NCBI GenBank assembly: GCA_024305405.1
Contig: JAKNDB010000087.1
Span: 2,294,001-2,358,000, forward strand
Direction: 5' to 3'
Origin: Dirofilaria immitis
Taxonomy: Eukaryota; Nematoda; Chromadorea; Rhabditida; Onchocercidae
Length of the DNA stretch: 64,000 bases
Shown here: positions 32,233 to 43,288 of the stretch, in pieces
Numbering within the stretch: position 1 is the stretch's first letter
Layout of the letters: every line of letters starts with the position of its first letter
The notes under the pieces: generated by a model
Databases searched by the model: none
Told to the model about the DNA's origin: nothing
What the model saw: the letters and a program-made list of their open reading frames with translations, nothing else
Program-made: the position numbers and the translations under genes

Positions 32233-33021
32233 TATTGTCTGTCTATCGCTACTGTAGTTCCTGTTCCACTTTTACATTCAAATTCCCGCATACATCAACA
32301 CTTTTTCTTATTTATCCGAAAGGAGCACCTCAATATCTCTCCCGATGTCACGATAGTTGAACTCGCACAGACAACAATTGCCAACCTCAATCCTACTATC
32401 TCTTTATAATTAATCAATATAACCTCAATGTCCCTCAATTTTTATTTTTAAATATAAAATCTTTAAGCATATGTCAACATTTTTCTTCAATTTATTATCC
32501 ATCCCTCTTAATTAATTAGTTATAATGATTGATTGATTAATTAATTAATTATTTGAATGATTAATTAATCAATATATCATTGTAATCGTATAATTTTTTT
32601 CCTCCCCTTTTATTCTATGCATTTATCAAGTACTATTTTGTCATTTGTATATATCTGTCCTTCATTTTTGTTTTCTCATCAAATATCAATTAATAATACA
32701 ATGCTTTATCATAATACTATAATTACATTATTAATTAGTTGATTAATGAATTATTATTACTTGTATTATTAATTAATTAACGCTTTATATGGTTTTATTT
32801 TTCTCTAATTTACTTTAATCATATTATATTTCTTTGATTTTATTCGTTACTATTTTATAAGACAAATCTTTTCAATTATATGTAAAAACGAAACTTAGTA
32901 ATATTTTATAGTATGACAATGTAAATTAGAAATTTTCTTTTTTTTGTACAGATTTGATTATTGCTTGGAATATTGTTTCTTCTATCTGTTCTTTTTTAAT
33001 CTTTTATAATCATTATATTAT

Positions 33022-33180
33022 ATCTAACTAATTCCCGTTACTTGACGTATTATGAACACGTTACATCTAACTAATTCCCGTTACTTGACGTATTATGAAC
33101 ACGTTACATCTAACTAATTCCCGTTACTTGACGTATTATGAACATGTTATATCTAACTAATTCTCGTTACTTGACGTATA
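33022..33180. repeat. Tandem repeat, 43-bp unit, 3.7 copies
   Basis: Units start at 33022, 33065, 33108 and 33151 with ATCTAACTAATTCCCGTTAC and go on TTGACGTATTATGAACACG. The period is exactly 43 and the first three copies are near identical. Every copy keeps TTGACGTA, a sequence resembling a CRE/ATF half-site. Confidence 0.95.
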
Positions 33181-34763
33181 AGTTAACCAAAAAATACATC
33201 CAAAAAAATGAATCTATGATTCTGGAAGAATGATAGAGTGCCAGAAAATCAGTATATATTGTGCCAGAAAGATGAAATGATTTTTAGGATTCAGAAATCC
33301 ACTTCATATCTCCCTCTCTTTCTCTCTCCTCTCTTTCTCTCTCCATCTTCTTCTCTCTTTCTCTCTCTCTCTTCGATTCATTGCAAAAATTTTTTTTGTA
33401 TTTGCCTGTTGGTTTGATAGCGCTCGTCTGTACTACGAATAAATGAAAATTGTCATTTATGTCTCCTGTCATGTCGGATGACAATGGATTGTATGTCTCT
33501 CTCCTTGTATATTTCAACCTTTTTTTTTTTATTTGCTTCACCTAACGCCTGTCAGCGTCTTTTTCGAGGTCATACGAACTTATGTCTGATAGTAACCTTT
33601 TGACTATGATCTGTGACTTCCAATAACTATTCATACATCTATCATTTTTGACTAAAGTTCAAAAATGAATATATATTGATTGAGCACTAATTGCTAATAT
33701 AATTGGAACAAAATGCATTTGCAATAAATTGAAACAAAAATTTCAAATTCTAAAAATATGGTGATGATGAGCGCAGATGTCACATTCAGTTAATCATTGT
33801 GCTATTTATGGTATATACAACTATCCTATCTTTCCTTAAAATTTTCATACCAATTTTCAAAAAAAAAAATAGCTCAGATAGTAATTTAAAATTTACCATA
33901 TAAGCTTATGCTATATTATCATAAAATAATTCGAAATTAAGAATAGAATTCAAATATCTAAATTGAACTAAATTTGTTTAAATATTTTTTAAGTAATTTA
34001 AATATTCACATTAACTGATTATACCTTGTTTAGATTTTTGTTCATTATCGTATTTAGATATCACAAGCAGATCAGAAATAATTTCAATATCATCAGTAGG
34101 AATGATTTTAAAAAAGATTAACTTATTACGATTTGAAAAATCACAATTCAAAAGATTTGCTACAAATATTAAGTTATGAAAAAATACAGGATGAAATCGA
34201 AATTTGAATTTTTTAGAAAAAAAGTTGTAAAGTGAATTAAATCGAAGGAATGAGAAGGAAATGTTAAAAATTTGAAGTATTGCTATCAATATCACTTCAT
34301 TATCAGTAAAATTTTGATGAAATCATAGAATTTTCGTCAATTTTCTTAGATTCAATTAAAATTTTAATTATTTATAACTTTTTTTCTTAACTTTTAGATA
34401 TCATTAATTTTGATTATTTTCTTTTTCAGTTTTGATTGATTTTCAAATTTGCCTTTCTTATCGATCTTTCTATTTTGTTTTTTTTTCTTTCTATTAATTA
34501 TTTTTGCTGTTTTATTTCATTTTCTCCATTTATTTTATTATTTTCGTATCCTTTTTCCTATACTTAATTCAACATTTTTAAGTTTATTTTTCCTTTTTAT
34601 TTTTGATTTTAGAAATTTTGTTTAAACTAATTTTATTTGTATGCAATTTTATAATCAAAAATGAAACCATTTTTTGGTTGCCCATAAATTAATTGTGGCA
34701 AATTTGAGCGGAAAAATAATGGGTAGTAGATAAGATACATATATGATATCAAGTGAACGACGT

Positions 34764-34819
34764 TGACCTCACGAAGGTCATAGCGACAGGAACCTGACCT
34801 CTCTGCCTTTCAATGACCT
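34764..34819. promoter_or_regulatory. Cluster of four AGGTCA-type half-sites
   Basis: TGACCT at 34764-34769, AGGTCA at 34775-34780, TGACCT at 34795-34800 and TGACCT at 34814-34819. The first two form an everted repeat with a 5-base spacer. This hexamer is the core element of many nuclear hormone receptors. No gene start is visible close by, so the role is unknown. Confidence 0.4.
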
Positions 34820-34835
34820 GTTCAATGTTCCATAC

Positions 34836-34950
34836 ATACATACATACACACAAACACACACACGCACACATACACACACACACACACATACACATACACA
34901 CACACACGCACACATACACACACGCACACATACACACACACACACACACA
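34836..34950. repeat. (AC)n microsatellite
   Basis: About 115 bp of AC dinucleotides with ACAT and ACGC interruptions. Confidence 0.96.
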
Positions 34951-36329
34951 ACATATATATATATAATATGTCAGTTTTGAGTCTCATTATGTTCTGTAAA
35001 ACCATATTTAAAAAAAAAAATCGATTCATCATCCATCGATACCAATTTGAATAATTTCTATTAATTTATTCCAAATATTTGTAGGAATTACCATATCCGT
35101 TTATATTCAAATTCTTCATGGGAAAACTATGAGTAGATTTTGCAAAATTAAATGAAAAAAATTCAAATTATCATTTTAAAACTTTTCTACTGATCATATG
35201 ATATTTAATTTTCACATATGTCTAATCAATATTTGCTTATGTAATTTTGATCTCGTCCTATTTAAATTACTCTCGACCGTACCGCACAAATTTCATCTGA
35301 ACGAATTAAATTTAATAACAGCAGGATTGATTTGAATATATGCTTATATAAATAATGAACCCTTTTAAGGCATATTGAAATTAAGTAATTATTTTAAGCA
35401 TTGAAATTATTTTAATTATTCCGCTTGAAGTTTATTAAATTACAAATCTATTATATATTTTATTGTTAATGATAATCTCATTTTTGATTATTACATTCGT
35501 AACTCTAAATAATTTTAAATGAAAAAGTATATAATAAAGCACTATAAAATTGAAATAAGATTGACAATTAATTAATTAATAATATTAATAAATATTTTTA
35601 ATTAGATCTGTTGATAATAAATATGTTTGAATCAGACAAGTAAATTTTACCTCTATTAAATATCAATCTTTTTTAGGCTATAAATTTAAAATTTATTTAA
35701 TCCTATTATATTTCTTTACTACATACTGTATATCGATCCTTTCTAATATTCAAAGTTTTATCGCATAAAAGGAAAAAAACAAAAATAGAAATGTATAAGT
35801 TCGAGAAATCTCTTACAATAATCAATTGTTACCTTGAAAAATACTTTTTTCTCAAAGTATCCTTTCTAGACGGATTCAAAAAACTCCTTCTAATGATTGA
35901 AATGGAAATTCTTCTTCTCCATCTTTTTCTATCAACCTCTTTGCCTATTCGTCCATCTATTCCATTCATTCCTATATTTCTTCCTTCTTGCCAATTCTAA
36001 TCTCGATTTCAAGGCTAATTCTCATATTCTATACGTGGATGGATAGCAAATATTTGCTACTAATATTAGAATCTTCCCCATCCGAAATTAGATATGTTCT
36101 ATCTATTTCGACAGGTTCTTTTCTTCGATTTCCATAAGGAGTAGAAGTATAGTGTACAATATTAAAAATGAAAAAAAAAAAAAAAGCATATTACCTGCAC
36201 GAGAAATGACCTTGTAATTACCATCTATCATCAGAACAACACTACGAAACTTTCACTTATCGTATTACTATATTATTCGATAATTGTACTTGAAAAATGA
36301 TGAAAACTACACAGATGAATGACATGGTT

Positions 36330-36560
36330 CATTCAGATTCACTAGGTATATTAGAACTACTTACTACATCTATCAAAATTATCCAAAACTACTGTATCCT
36401 TTCGATCACTATTATCCATTTATTAAAATCATCGCATGTAGCAGAATTATCAAAAATCACTATATACATTAGAATCTTTCGCGATCACTACATTTATCAA
36501 AATCATCACATGTAGCAAAATTAGCACATCCAAAAACACTGAACATAGTAGCATTTTATC
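36330..36560. repeat. Imperfect repeats built on ATCAAAATCATCACATGTAG
   Basis: Related segments such as TCATCGCATGTAGCAGAATT (about 36431) and TCATCACATGTAGCAAAATT (about 36503), with ATTAGAA and TATCAAAA blocks between them, give a loosely repeated structure with a period near 70. The copies are degenerate. Confidence 0.5.
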
Positions 36561-37643
36561 GATTACTACATATAAGAATCGTTTAGACTTATCATCTATA
36601 AGAGAATTGCATTCATAGAATCATCATATTTGACAGAATCTCTAAAGTCGCTACATGTATCTTAGAATTTTCAAAACAAACACTGCGTGTATTAGAATTT
36701 TCCAAAAATAATTTTTATACATATTTTTCAAAAGTATCTATTTATTTTTAAATTCCAAAGTATAAAAAATGTCCTCCAAAATATTATTTATTATCAAATT
36801 ATCTATTCTTACTGGTTTTTTTAATGCTCTTTTAAATGACTTAGTTTTTATCAATTTATCGCAAAATTTACGAATTTATTCAAAAATCTTTAAAGATTTC
36901 TTAATCGATTTCAATACTACTACCTGCTATTTCAAATATGCCTGAAACTTAGAGTAGGAAAGCAAAATTGTTATAAATGTTATAGTCTGCGACGTATAAT
37001 AATAAAAAAAAATACAAATATAACATTGCTGATTGGTATTTTGCATAAGCCAGGTAAGTCTTATTCTACGTCAAACAAAGAAGATCCTACTCCTAAATAA
37101 GGCACAGAATCGATAAAAATTATTTCAATGAATAAATTTCAAATCGTTTAATTAATCCAACAACAATTAATTAAACAATAACATTTTAGGATGCTATGAT
37201 CATATATCTATCTAATGATAAGTTATTATAACAGCAATTGACTTACAATAATAATCATAAAATTTAAGTTAAATTTTGTGATTATTATTAAGTATGATAA
37301 TCATCAGAATCATCGTATATGGTACTTATTGTTCAGTATGAATGAATTATTAAAAAGTGTGACATTTTTATGAAATTAAAGAAAATCATATAGATCCGAT
37401 AAAAATAAGTTCGTAAAAATATTTAAAAAAAAAAAAATTGTCCAAACAATTTTAATTCTCGATCATTTAATCTATTCAGTAAGCTATATTTAAATTCATA
37501 AAGAGTCAGAAGATCGGAAGTGATGAAAAAGGAATTCTAAAGTAGTGATTATTTTAAATAAATAAATGCATCAAAGACATCAAGAAGTATTCATAACTTT
37601 CATTTCTTTTTTATATCTGAGTTATGAATCTGTAAACTGGTTA

Positions 37644-37655
37644 TCATTATCGTTA

Positions 37656-37702
<47 letters not shown>

Positions 37703-37735
37703 GTTATTATTATTATTATCATTATTATTATTATT
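37644..37735. repeat. (ATT)n microsatellite
   Basis: About 90 bp of TTA/ATT triplets with a few GTT and ATC interruptions. Confidence 0.95.
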
Positions 37736-38742
37736 TGTGAGCAATTTCGATGTATTGTGTTGATGTACTGACTGAGATATATCTAAATTATCACAGATGG
37801 AAAAATCTTGTTTTTCAAATCAAAATTCACTGATGGTCATTGCTCATATCGCTCTGATTGCATACGATCAACGGCATTATTACTATCATCCAGTTCTACT
37901 TTCATTCACATCTTTCATTTTTAGAAACTTGTTTTAGAAAAACTTCAGAAAACTTATCGCTAGAATTATCTCGTTTATCTTTAATCGTTGTTATCGTTAT
38001 CTCTAATCTTTATCATTGTTACTATCTCTATCATCATCATTACCACTGTTATATAAATCTCTATGGTAGATATTATCGCATGTATATTTAAATTAATACA
38101 TAATTAGATGATCAGAAATGATGAGAATAATTTGTTAAATAGATTTGTTTTAAATAAGTAAGTAAGCAAATCATTATTACTACCTTTATTATCATCGTTA
38201 TCATTATTATTTTGTTATTAATATCATTGCATGCATAATTATTATCGTAAAATATAGATATATCGGTTTCAACTTTACTTATTATCAACATCTATATTAT
38301 CGTTCTTATAAATCATAGCATAATAATTATCGTAATTAGTGTCGTTATTAATATTATTGCTGAAAGCACACTACGAACAATTTTTTTTCTTTTATTATCA
38401 TAATAAATCTATTATTACTTAATTAAAGAATAGTGATACTTTATATCAGAATAGTATTTTTATCAAATTGATATAATTTAACCGAATATCACTATGTTGT
38501 ATCTGATTGATAAACAACCGATATAAAATTTATCAAATAATAATTATGAAATTTCAACGAAGAATAAACTAAAGTCTAATAGAAATTAATAATATTTTAT
38601 TTCGCTAAATATTTGCATTATTTCTATCTATTTCGAATTGTCTTATGTATGAAATGAAATTTATTTCAAATTAGAAATGAAGAAATAATAAAAATGATAT
38701 TTATTTTTACTAATTAATTATCTTAATTATTTACTTTTTCAG

Positions 38743-41729
38743 ATGGTACAATTAATCATTTATTCCTTGCATAGCAATTATGATAATAATCGTTTAAATG
38801 ATAAAAATAATTTTTCAATGATAAAAATATTTGCAGATGTGGTAATGGATGGATTAGGTATTGAATCATGCTCAAGTTCATCATCATTACGAGGTTTGAA
38901 TCTAATCGCTTCTAATAATCACGTAGAACGACAACCTTCTGATTCATCGAATAGCTCTGAAACATCTGTTTCACCAGGACCATCATCTAATATTGATTCT
39001 AACAGGTGGTTTATCCCTTTTTATAAATTTTAGTCATCATTTGCATAAGCAAATTTTGAAAATATAAATGCAACGAATTTGAATAAAATTTAATTAATTC
39101 CATTTTTTTTATTTTGAAAGAGAGAGCAAATGCTGATAAGAAATTTGATATATTGATAATACCAAAGATTATTTAGAAAAATTTGATTATTTTCTAACAA
39201 AGAAAAAAAAGTATTCTGAAACAGGCCATATTGGGAAAAACGATGCCATAACGCCAATATTGCAAAAGGTCACGCGAAAAACGTCATATGAATGATATGG
39301 TATTTTTTAAATTTTAAATAGCAACATCTTTTTATTTATGAAATATTAAAATCAAATTTTGCCAGACTTAAATAAGTGAGATTATAGTAATAAATTATAT
39401 ATTTTAATTTGAAATGGATTTAAATTGAATTTTAGATTATGGAACAAAAGTTACTCGAATTAACTAAAGAAAACAATCTGCTAAGAAATCGATTGAAACA
39501 ACAACAACAACGCTTGGTAACATCATCTTCACATGATAGTGTTATCGTATCAACAGCACAACGAAAAGATACTGTCGGTCCGGTGATACCAACGATACCA
39601 TCACCACCGGTTTCATCGGTAACAACACTTGTAGCTAATTTAGCAAATGTTACTGGGCCACCAACAAAATTACCGGCAATATTTCCAACACATTTATTTG
39701 CCACCACTCCTTTGCTTGCGACATCATCCGGTTCCGCTCTTTCACCAATCTTTCCACCATCCGGAACAGCTCCAACATCACTTCTAACATCTGCAAGTGC
39801 TGCAACACAGGTGACTACATCTGCACCACAGCAACTTCCCGCATTACAAATATGCACTCTTCAAGCTGCACTACAACAAGTGCAACAGGTAACCTTAATA
39901 AATACTAAAAATACGGTAGTCTACGATAAATACAGCAAGCAACTTTAATAAGCATTAAAAATACAGTATTCGCTATTATAAAATCATCTTACGGTAGTAT
40001 TTAAGAAATTTTGGAATATATGAATTACTACGGTGTTAACGTATGCAACATGATTGATGGAACTTATTTAAAACAAAAAAAAAGAAATTATTTCAGAATT
40101 ATTGCTCTTCATCTGGACCAACAGCAATCTCTTCTGGTCATGGTGCTTTTCAGCCATTTCATAGCTCACGTGATCCAACAAGTTCCACGCAAAGTTATAG
40201 CCCAGATTCATCAACAACTGATGTAGTACCAGTAGATTATTCAATACATGGTACTACTATTCATACAGGTTGCTTATTTTACATATTGATATGGGTTTTT
40301 GAGATACCATCGCAATTCACTTCGGTACGGTTTATTCATTTTTTTTTTTTTTTTTTTTTTATAGAAATATCATCCGATCCATTGCACATTTTGCGATATC
40401 AATTGCTAGAACGACAAGCAGATTTATCTACAAAAACTGAAATGGAGCAGCGATTATCAAACAATGCTTTAACACAATCATCATCGTCATCATCATCATT
40501 ATCTTCAGAAAAATTTAAAGAAAGCAATTCGGATGATAAGCCAGGATCTTTACTTGGCTCATTACTTTCCACTAAACGAACATCACCATTGGTTGCACAG
40601 AGTCGAACTGATACTCATTCCGGTCTCAACAATGCATCACCCAACGATGTAAACTAAATCCAGAAAATGAAATTTTTTCTTAGTTAAAGTTTCATGTTTT
40701 CTGTAATAATTTATATTTTGAAAATTCCTAATAAATTATAAAAAATATAAGCATGATTTTTTCCTTCTGATATTTAAAGATTAACATTGAAAGATAAAAA
40801 AATTAATTGCTTAATTGATTGATCATTTTCTCAAAATATAATAGTAATTTGAAATTTCATTAGAAATAATTCGAAAATTTAGATAGATTGGTAATAAATT
40901 TGAATACTATTTTAGTAATGTCAAGAAAACAAATCATAGCATCAAAGGACATCCATTTTTTTTCTTTCTTTCTTTCATTTTTCTATTTCATAAATAAAAT
41001 TGTGAAAATTTTCGAAATTGACTATATAATTGTTTAAAATTTAATAATACAAAATGAATGATTTATTTGCAGAATGATTTGAAAAACTGTTTGAATAGTT
41101 TGGCAGTAAATTTGACTACCGCCTTAGCAGTACCAGGAACACGAACTACAGTATCAAATGTATCATCGAAGACTGGAACAGTATGTTCGTTGGCTATATC
41201 TGGTAGTACAGTAACAACTAAAAGTGATAGCAGTGATAGTACGGAATCACCAACCAGTAACAATAGTACAACTGATTCAATCAGATCACAATTTAGTTCA
41301 ACATCGAAACATTCCGCAATTGTTAAAGCTTTACGTTCAAGACCATCTAGTAAGGTAAAATTAGCGATATTAGCAAGTTGATTAATAATATTATTTAATT
41401 ATCAAAATTTATATGTTATACTAAAAATTATTATTAAAAGTTCGAACTAACTTCTGTTATATATTATTGTTTAATATTATTATTGAAAATAATTTTTTTT
41501 TTTTCAGCAACAATACATGGATCGTCGACGACGTAATAATGAAGCAGCAAAACGATGTCGTGCAAATCGTCGAGCTCAATTTGAATATCGTAGTAAACGA
41601 GCTCAACAATTGGAAGCGGAAAATGATGAACTTCGAAGAGAGATGAATCATTTAAATGAAGAATTAGAACAACTTAAAGCATTACATGCAGCTAAAAATG
41701 CTACTACTACTACTACTCTTCAACGGTGA
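38743..41729 (+). CDS. bZIP transcription factor with two bZIP domains (NFIL3-like and PAR-like)
   Basis: Likely sequence-specific DNA-binding regulator in the nucleus. Exons: 38743-39005, 39225-39299, 39436-39888, 40097-40268, 40365-40648, 41073-41354, 41508-41729 (TGA). The first bZIP is split over two exons: PYWEKRCHNANIAK, then SREKRHMNDM after a one-base frame break at the A-run 39264-39267, then IMEQKLLELTKENNLLRNRL as zipper. This follows the NFIL3 pattern YWEKRRKNNEAAKRSREKR. A long Ser/Thr/Pro/Gln-rich linker follows. The last exon holds a second, complete bZIP: RRRRNNEAAKRCRANRRAQF as basic region (NxxAAxxCR), and a zipper with four Leu at seven-residue spacing (QQLEAEN..L..) to about residue 60 of the exon. 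Joining 40648 to 41073 is phase-consistent and exon 41073 has no start of its own, so one gene is favoured; a stop eight bases beyond 40648 would give a shorter form. The start is uncertain: 38743 (directly after TTTCAG) or the in-frame ATG near 38845. Confidence 0.8.
40339..40360 (+). repeat. Poly-T tract at the 3' splice site of a bZIP-gene exon
   Basis: About 22 T residues run directly into ATAG|AA, the acceptor of exon 40365-40648. It doubles as an extreme polypyrimidine tract. Confidence 0.8.
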
Positions 41730-41803
41730 TTTTTGAATTTTTTTTTCGAAGAAATTAATCAATATTTCGTATGCTTCATTATTATATTTTAAAAAGTTGA
41801 AAA

Positions 41804-41809
41804 AATAAA
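41804..41809 (+). terminator. AATAAA polyadenylation signal of the bZIP gene
   Basis: AATAAA lies 75 bases after the TGA at 41727-41729, a usual nematode distance. No cleavage data can be seen. Confidence 0.5.
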
Positions 41810-41829
41810 ACAGTGCTTTCAATGAGTTA

Positions 41830-43288
41830 TATTTTATATAATTAGGTATTAATAAATTGAATTCATGATTTATTTATATTATATTATATTGATATCTTTT
41901 ATTGTTTCCAGATAAATTTTAGGCAAAAACAACTTATCAGTTGTCAATTGATTAGTTAAATAATCTTTCATACTTACTACTATCAATTTCATCATTTTAT
42001 TTTCTTTTTAATTATTTTTTATCTTTGCGTAGAATCTGGTATATTGTTCTAGAAAATCCATATACTTCGAGAAATCATGTAGTTTTTTCTTTTTGAAAAA
42101 ATATGAATATTTGCTAGAGGAAAGCAAAAATTATGTATTACTAATTGTTGTGCATATTCTTTAATCATTTTTGTTAAACAAAAAAATTGATCGCTGTGAC
42201 ATTTGACCTCAACTTTTTTCATATTTTTCCCAGCTAAAGAATTAACGTGTCATTTACAAGGCGTTATTTCAAATGTGTTTTAAATTTGTATGTGTCTTTT
42301 TTTTCATTTATTAAAAAAGTGTCTGATATGCTTTACGGAATTTATACGTCACTACGTGACATTTGACCTCAGTTTTTCTTTTTACTTTTTTACAGTGTTT
42401 ATGATATATGTTTTTAATCGTTAGATTGCGCATTTTATGAGATTTAATACTGTCCGATTTGAATAAATTGTGTCGATGATCGTACTGTTGTTCAATCAGT
42501 AAATTAATATTAGTTTGAAAAGTCCTGATATTAAAATATGACCATAAAATTATCGATTGATTGATTTTTTCCAAATGTTATTAATCATTTTTTTAATTTG
42601 CAAGAAATTGTTTGTTTCAAAATTAAAAAAAAAGAATTCTCTTTCTTTTTGAATTACACAACAATTTCAATTTCTGATTTGTCCGAATAATCTCTTTTCG
42701 AATATTTTAATTCATTTCAAATACAATTAACTTTCTTTTAATTTAATTTTTTTCTTTTTTATTTTAATTAATTCTATTTTAATTCTGCTGTCAGGACAAC
42801 ATTATTTAAATATTATCTTTCTTTTGTTAAATATCGGCAAAATTGAAATATTTCAATTTAATATATTAAATTATTGGAATATTTATTTATTTGTAATCCT
42901 TCAAATAAGCCATCTATTTTAATTAAATAAAAATTAATATTTAAAATTATTGTAATACTAATAAAATAAAATATTAAAACAATTAATTTGTAAGTATAAA
43001 AATAAGCATTAAAATATCATTTATTCTTCTTTTTCGTTATTTTAGAATGTATTTTGATTTTTTTGATCTAAAAATTAATTAAATTATTATTTCATTAAAT
43101 CATTATTAATACAAATCTCTTTTAGTTATAAATTTCTATAATCATTTTAGAATTTTCATTTTGATAAAAATATTAAATTTTTATCAAAATGAATGAATGA
43201 ATAAATAATGCTTCCTTTCAAATGTTATCGAATAATTAAGCTTTAAGCTTAATTAGAATATATGCTTAATTAATTTAGTAGTAATTTT
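41830..43288. other. Intergenic between convergent bZIP and kinase genes
   Basis: About 1.5 kb of AT-rich sequence. It contains an exact 16-base direct repeat, GTGACATTTGACCTCA, at 42196-42211 and 42356-42371. No exon was recognised. Confidence 0.55.

Larger units (their letters stand above)
26917..38742. other. Long gene-poor interval with repeats and half-site clusters
   Basis: 11.8 kb between rpn-9 and the bZIP gene. I found no exon chain that I would defend. It holds the tandem repeats and motif clusters listed separately, several CT-rich tracts (28556-28590, 30132-30198, 33303-33375), and AT-rich filler. The right part may contain far-upstream or 5' exons of the bZIP gene. A locally less AT-rich patch at about 27680-27860 is unexplained. 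Confidence 0.55.

Noticed and set aside
32085..32409. Cys/Val-rich frames that look like a secreted Cys-rich peptide
   Set aside because: They come from GT/GTAT dinucleotide repeats; no signal peptide and no splice context.
33022..33180. Regularly spaced repeat as a possible CRISPR array
   Set aside because: The units are contiguous with no unique spacers and the DNA is eukaryotic; it is a minisatellite.
34011..34295. 94-codon minus-strand frame with hydrophobic residues
   Set aside because: AT-driven Phe/Leu/Ile/Lys content, no domain, no splice partners; an open frame of this size is expected by chance in such DNA.
34749..35032. Cys/Val-rich minus-strand frames
   Set aside because: Translation of the AC microsatellite.
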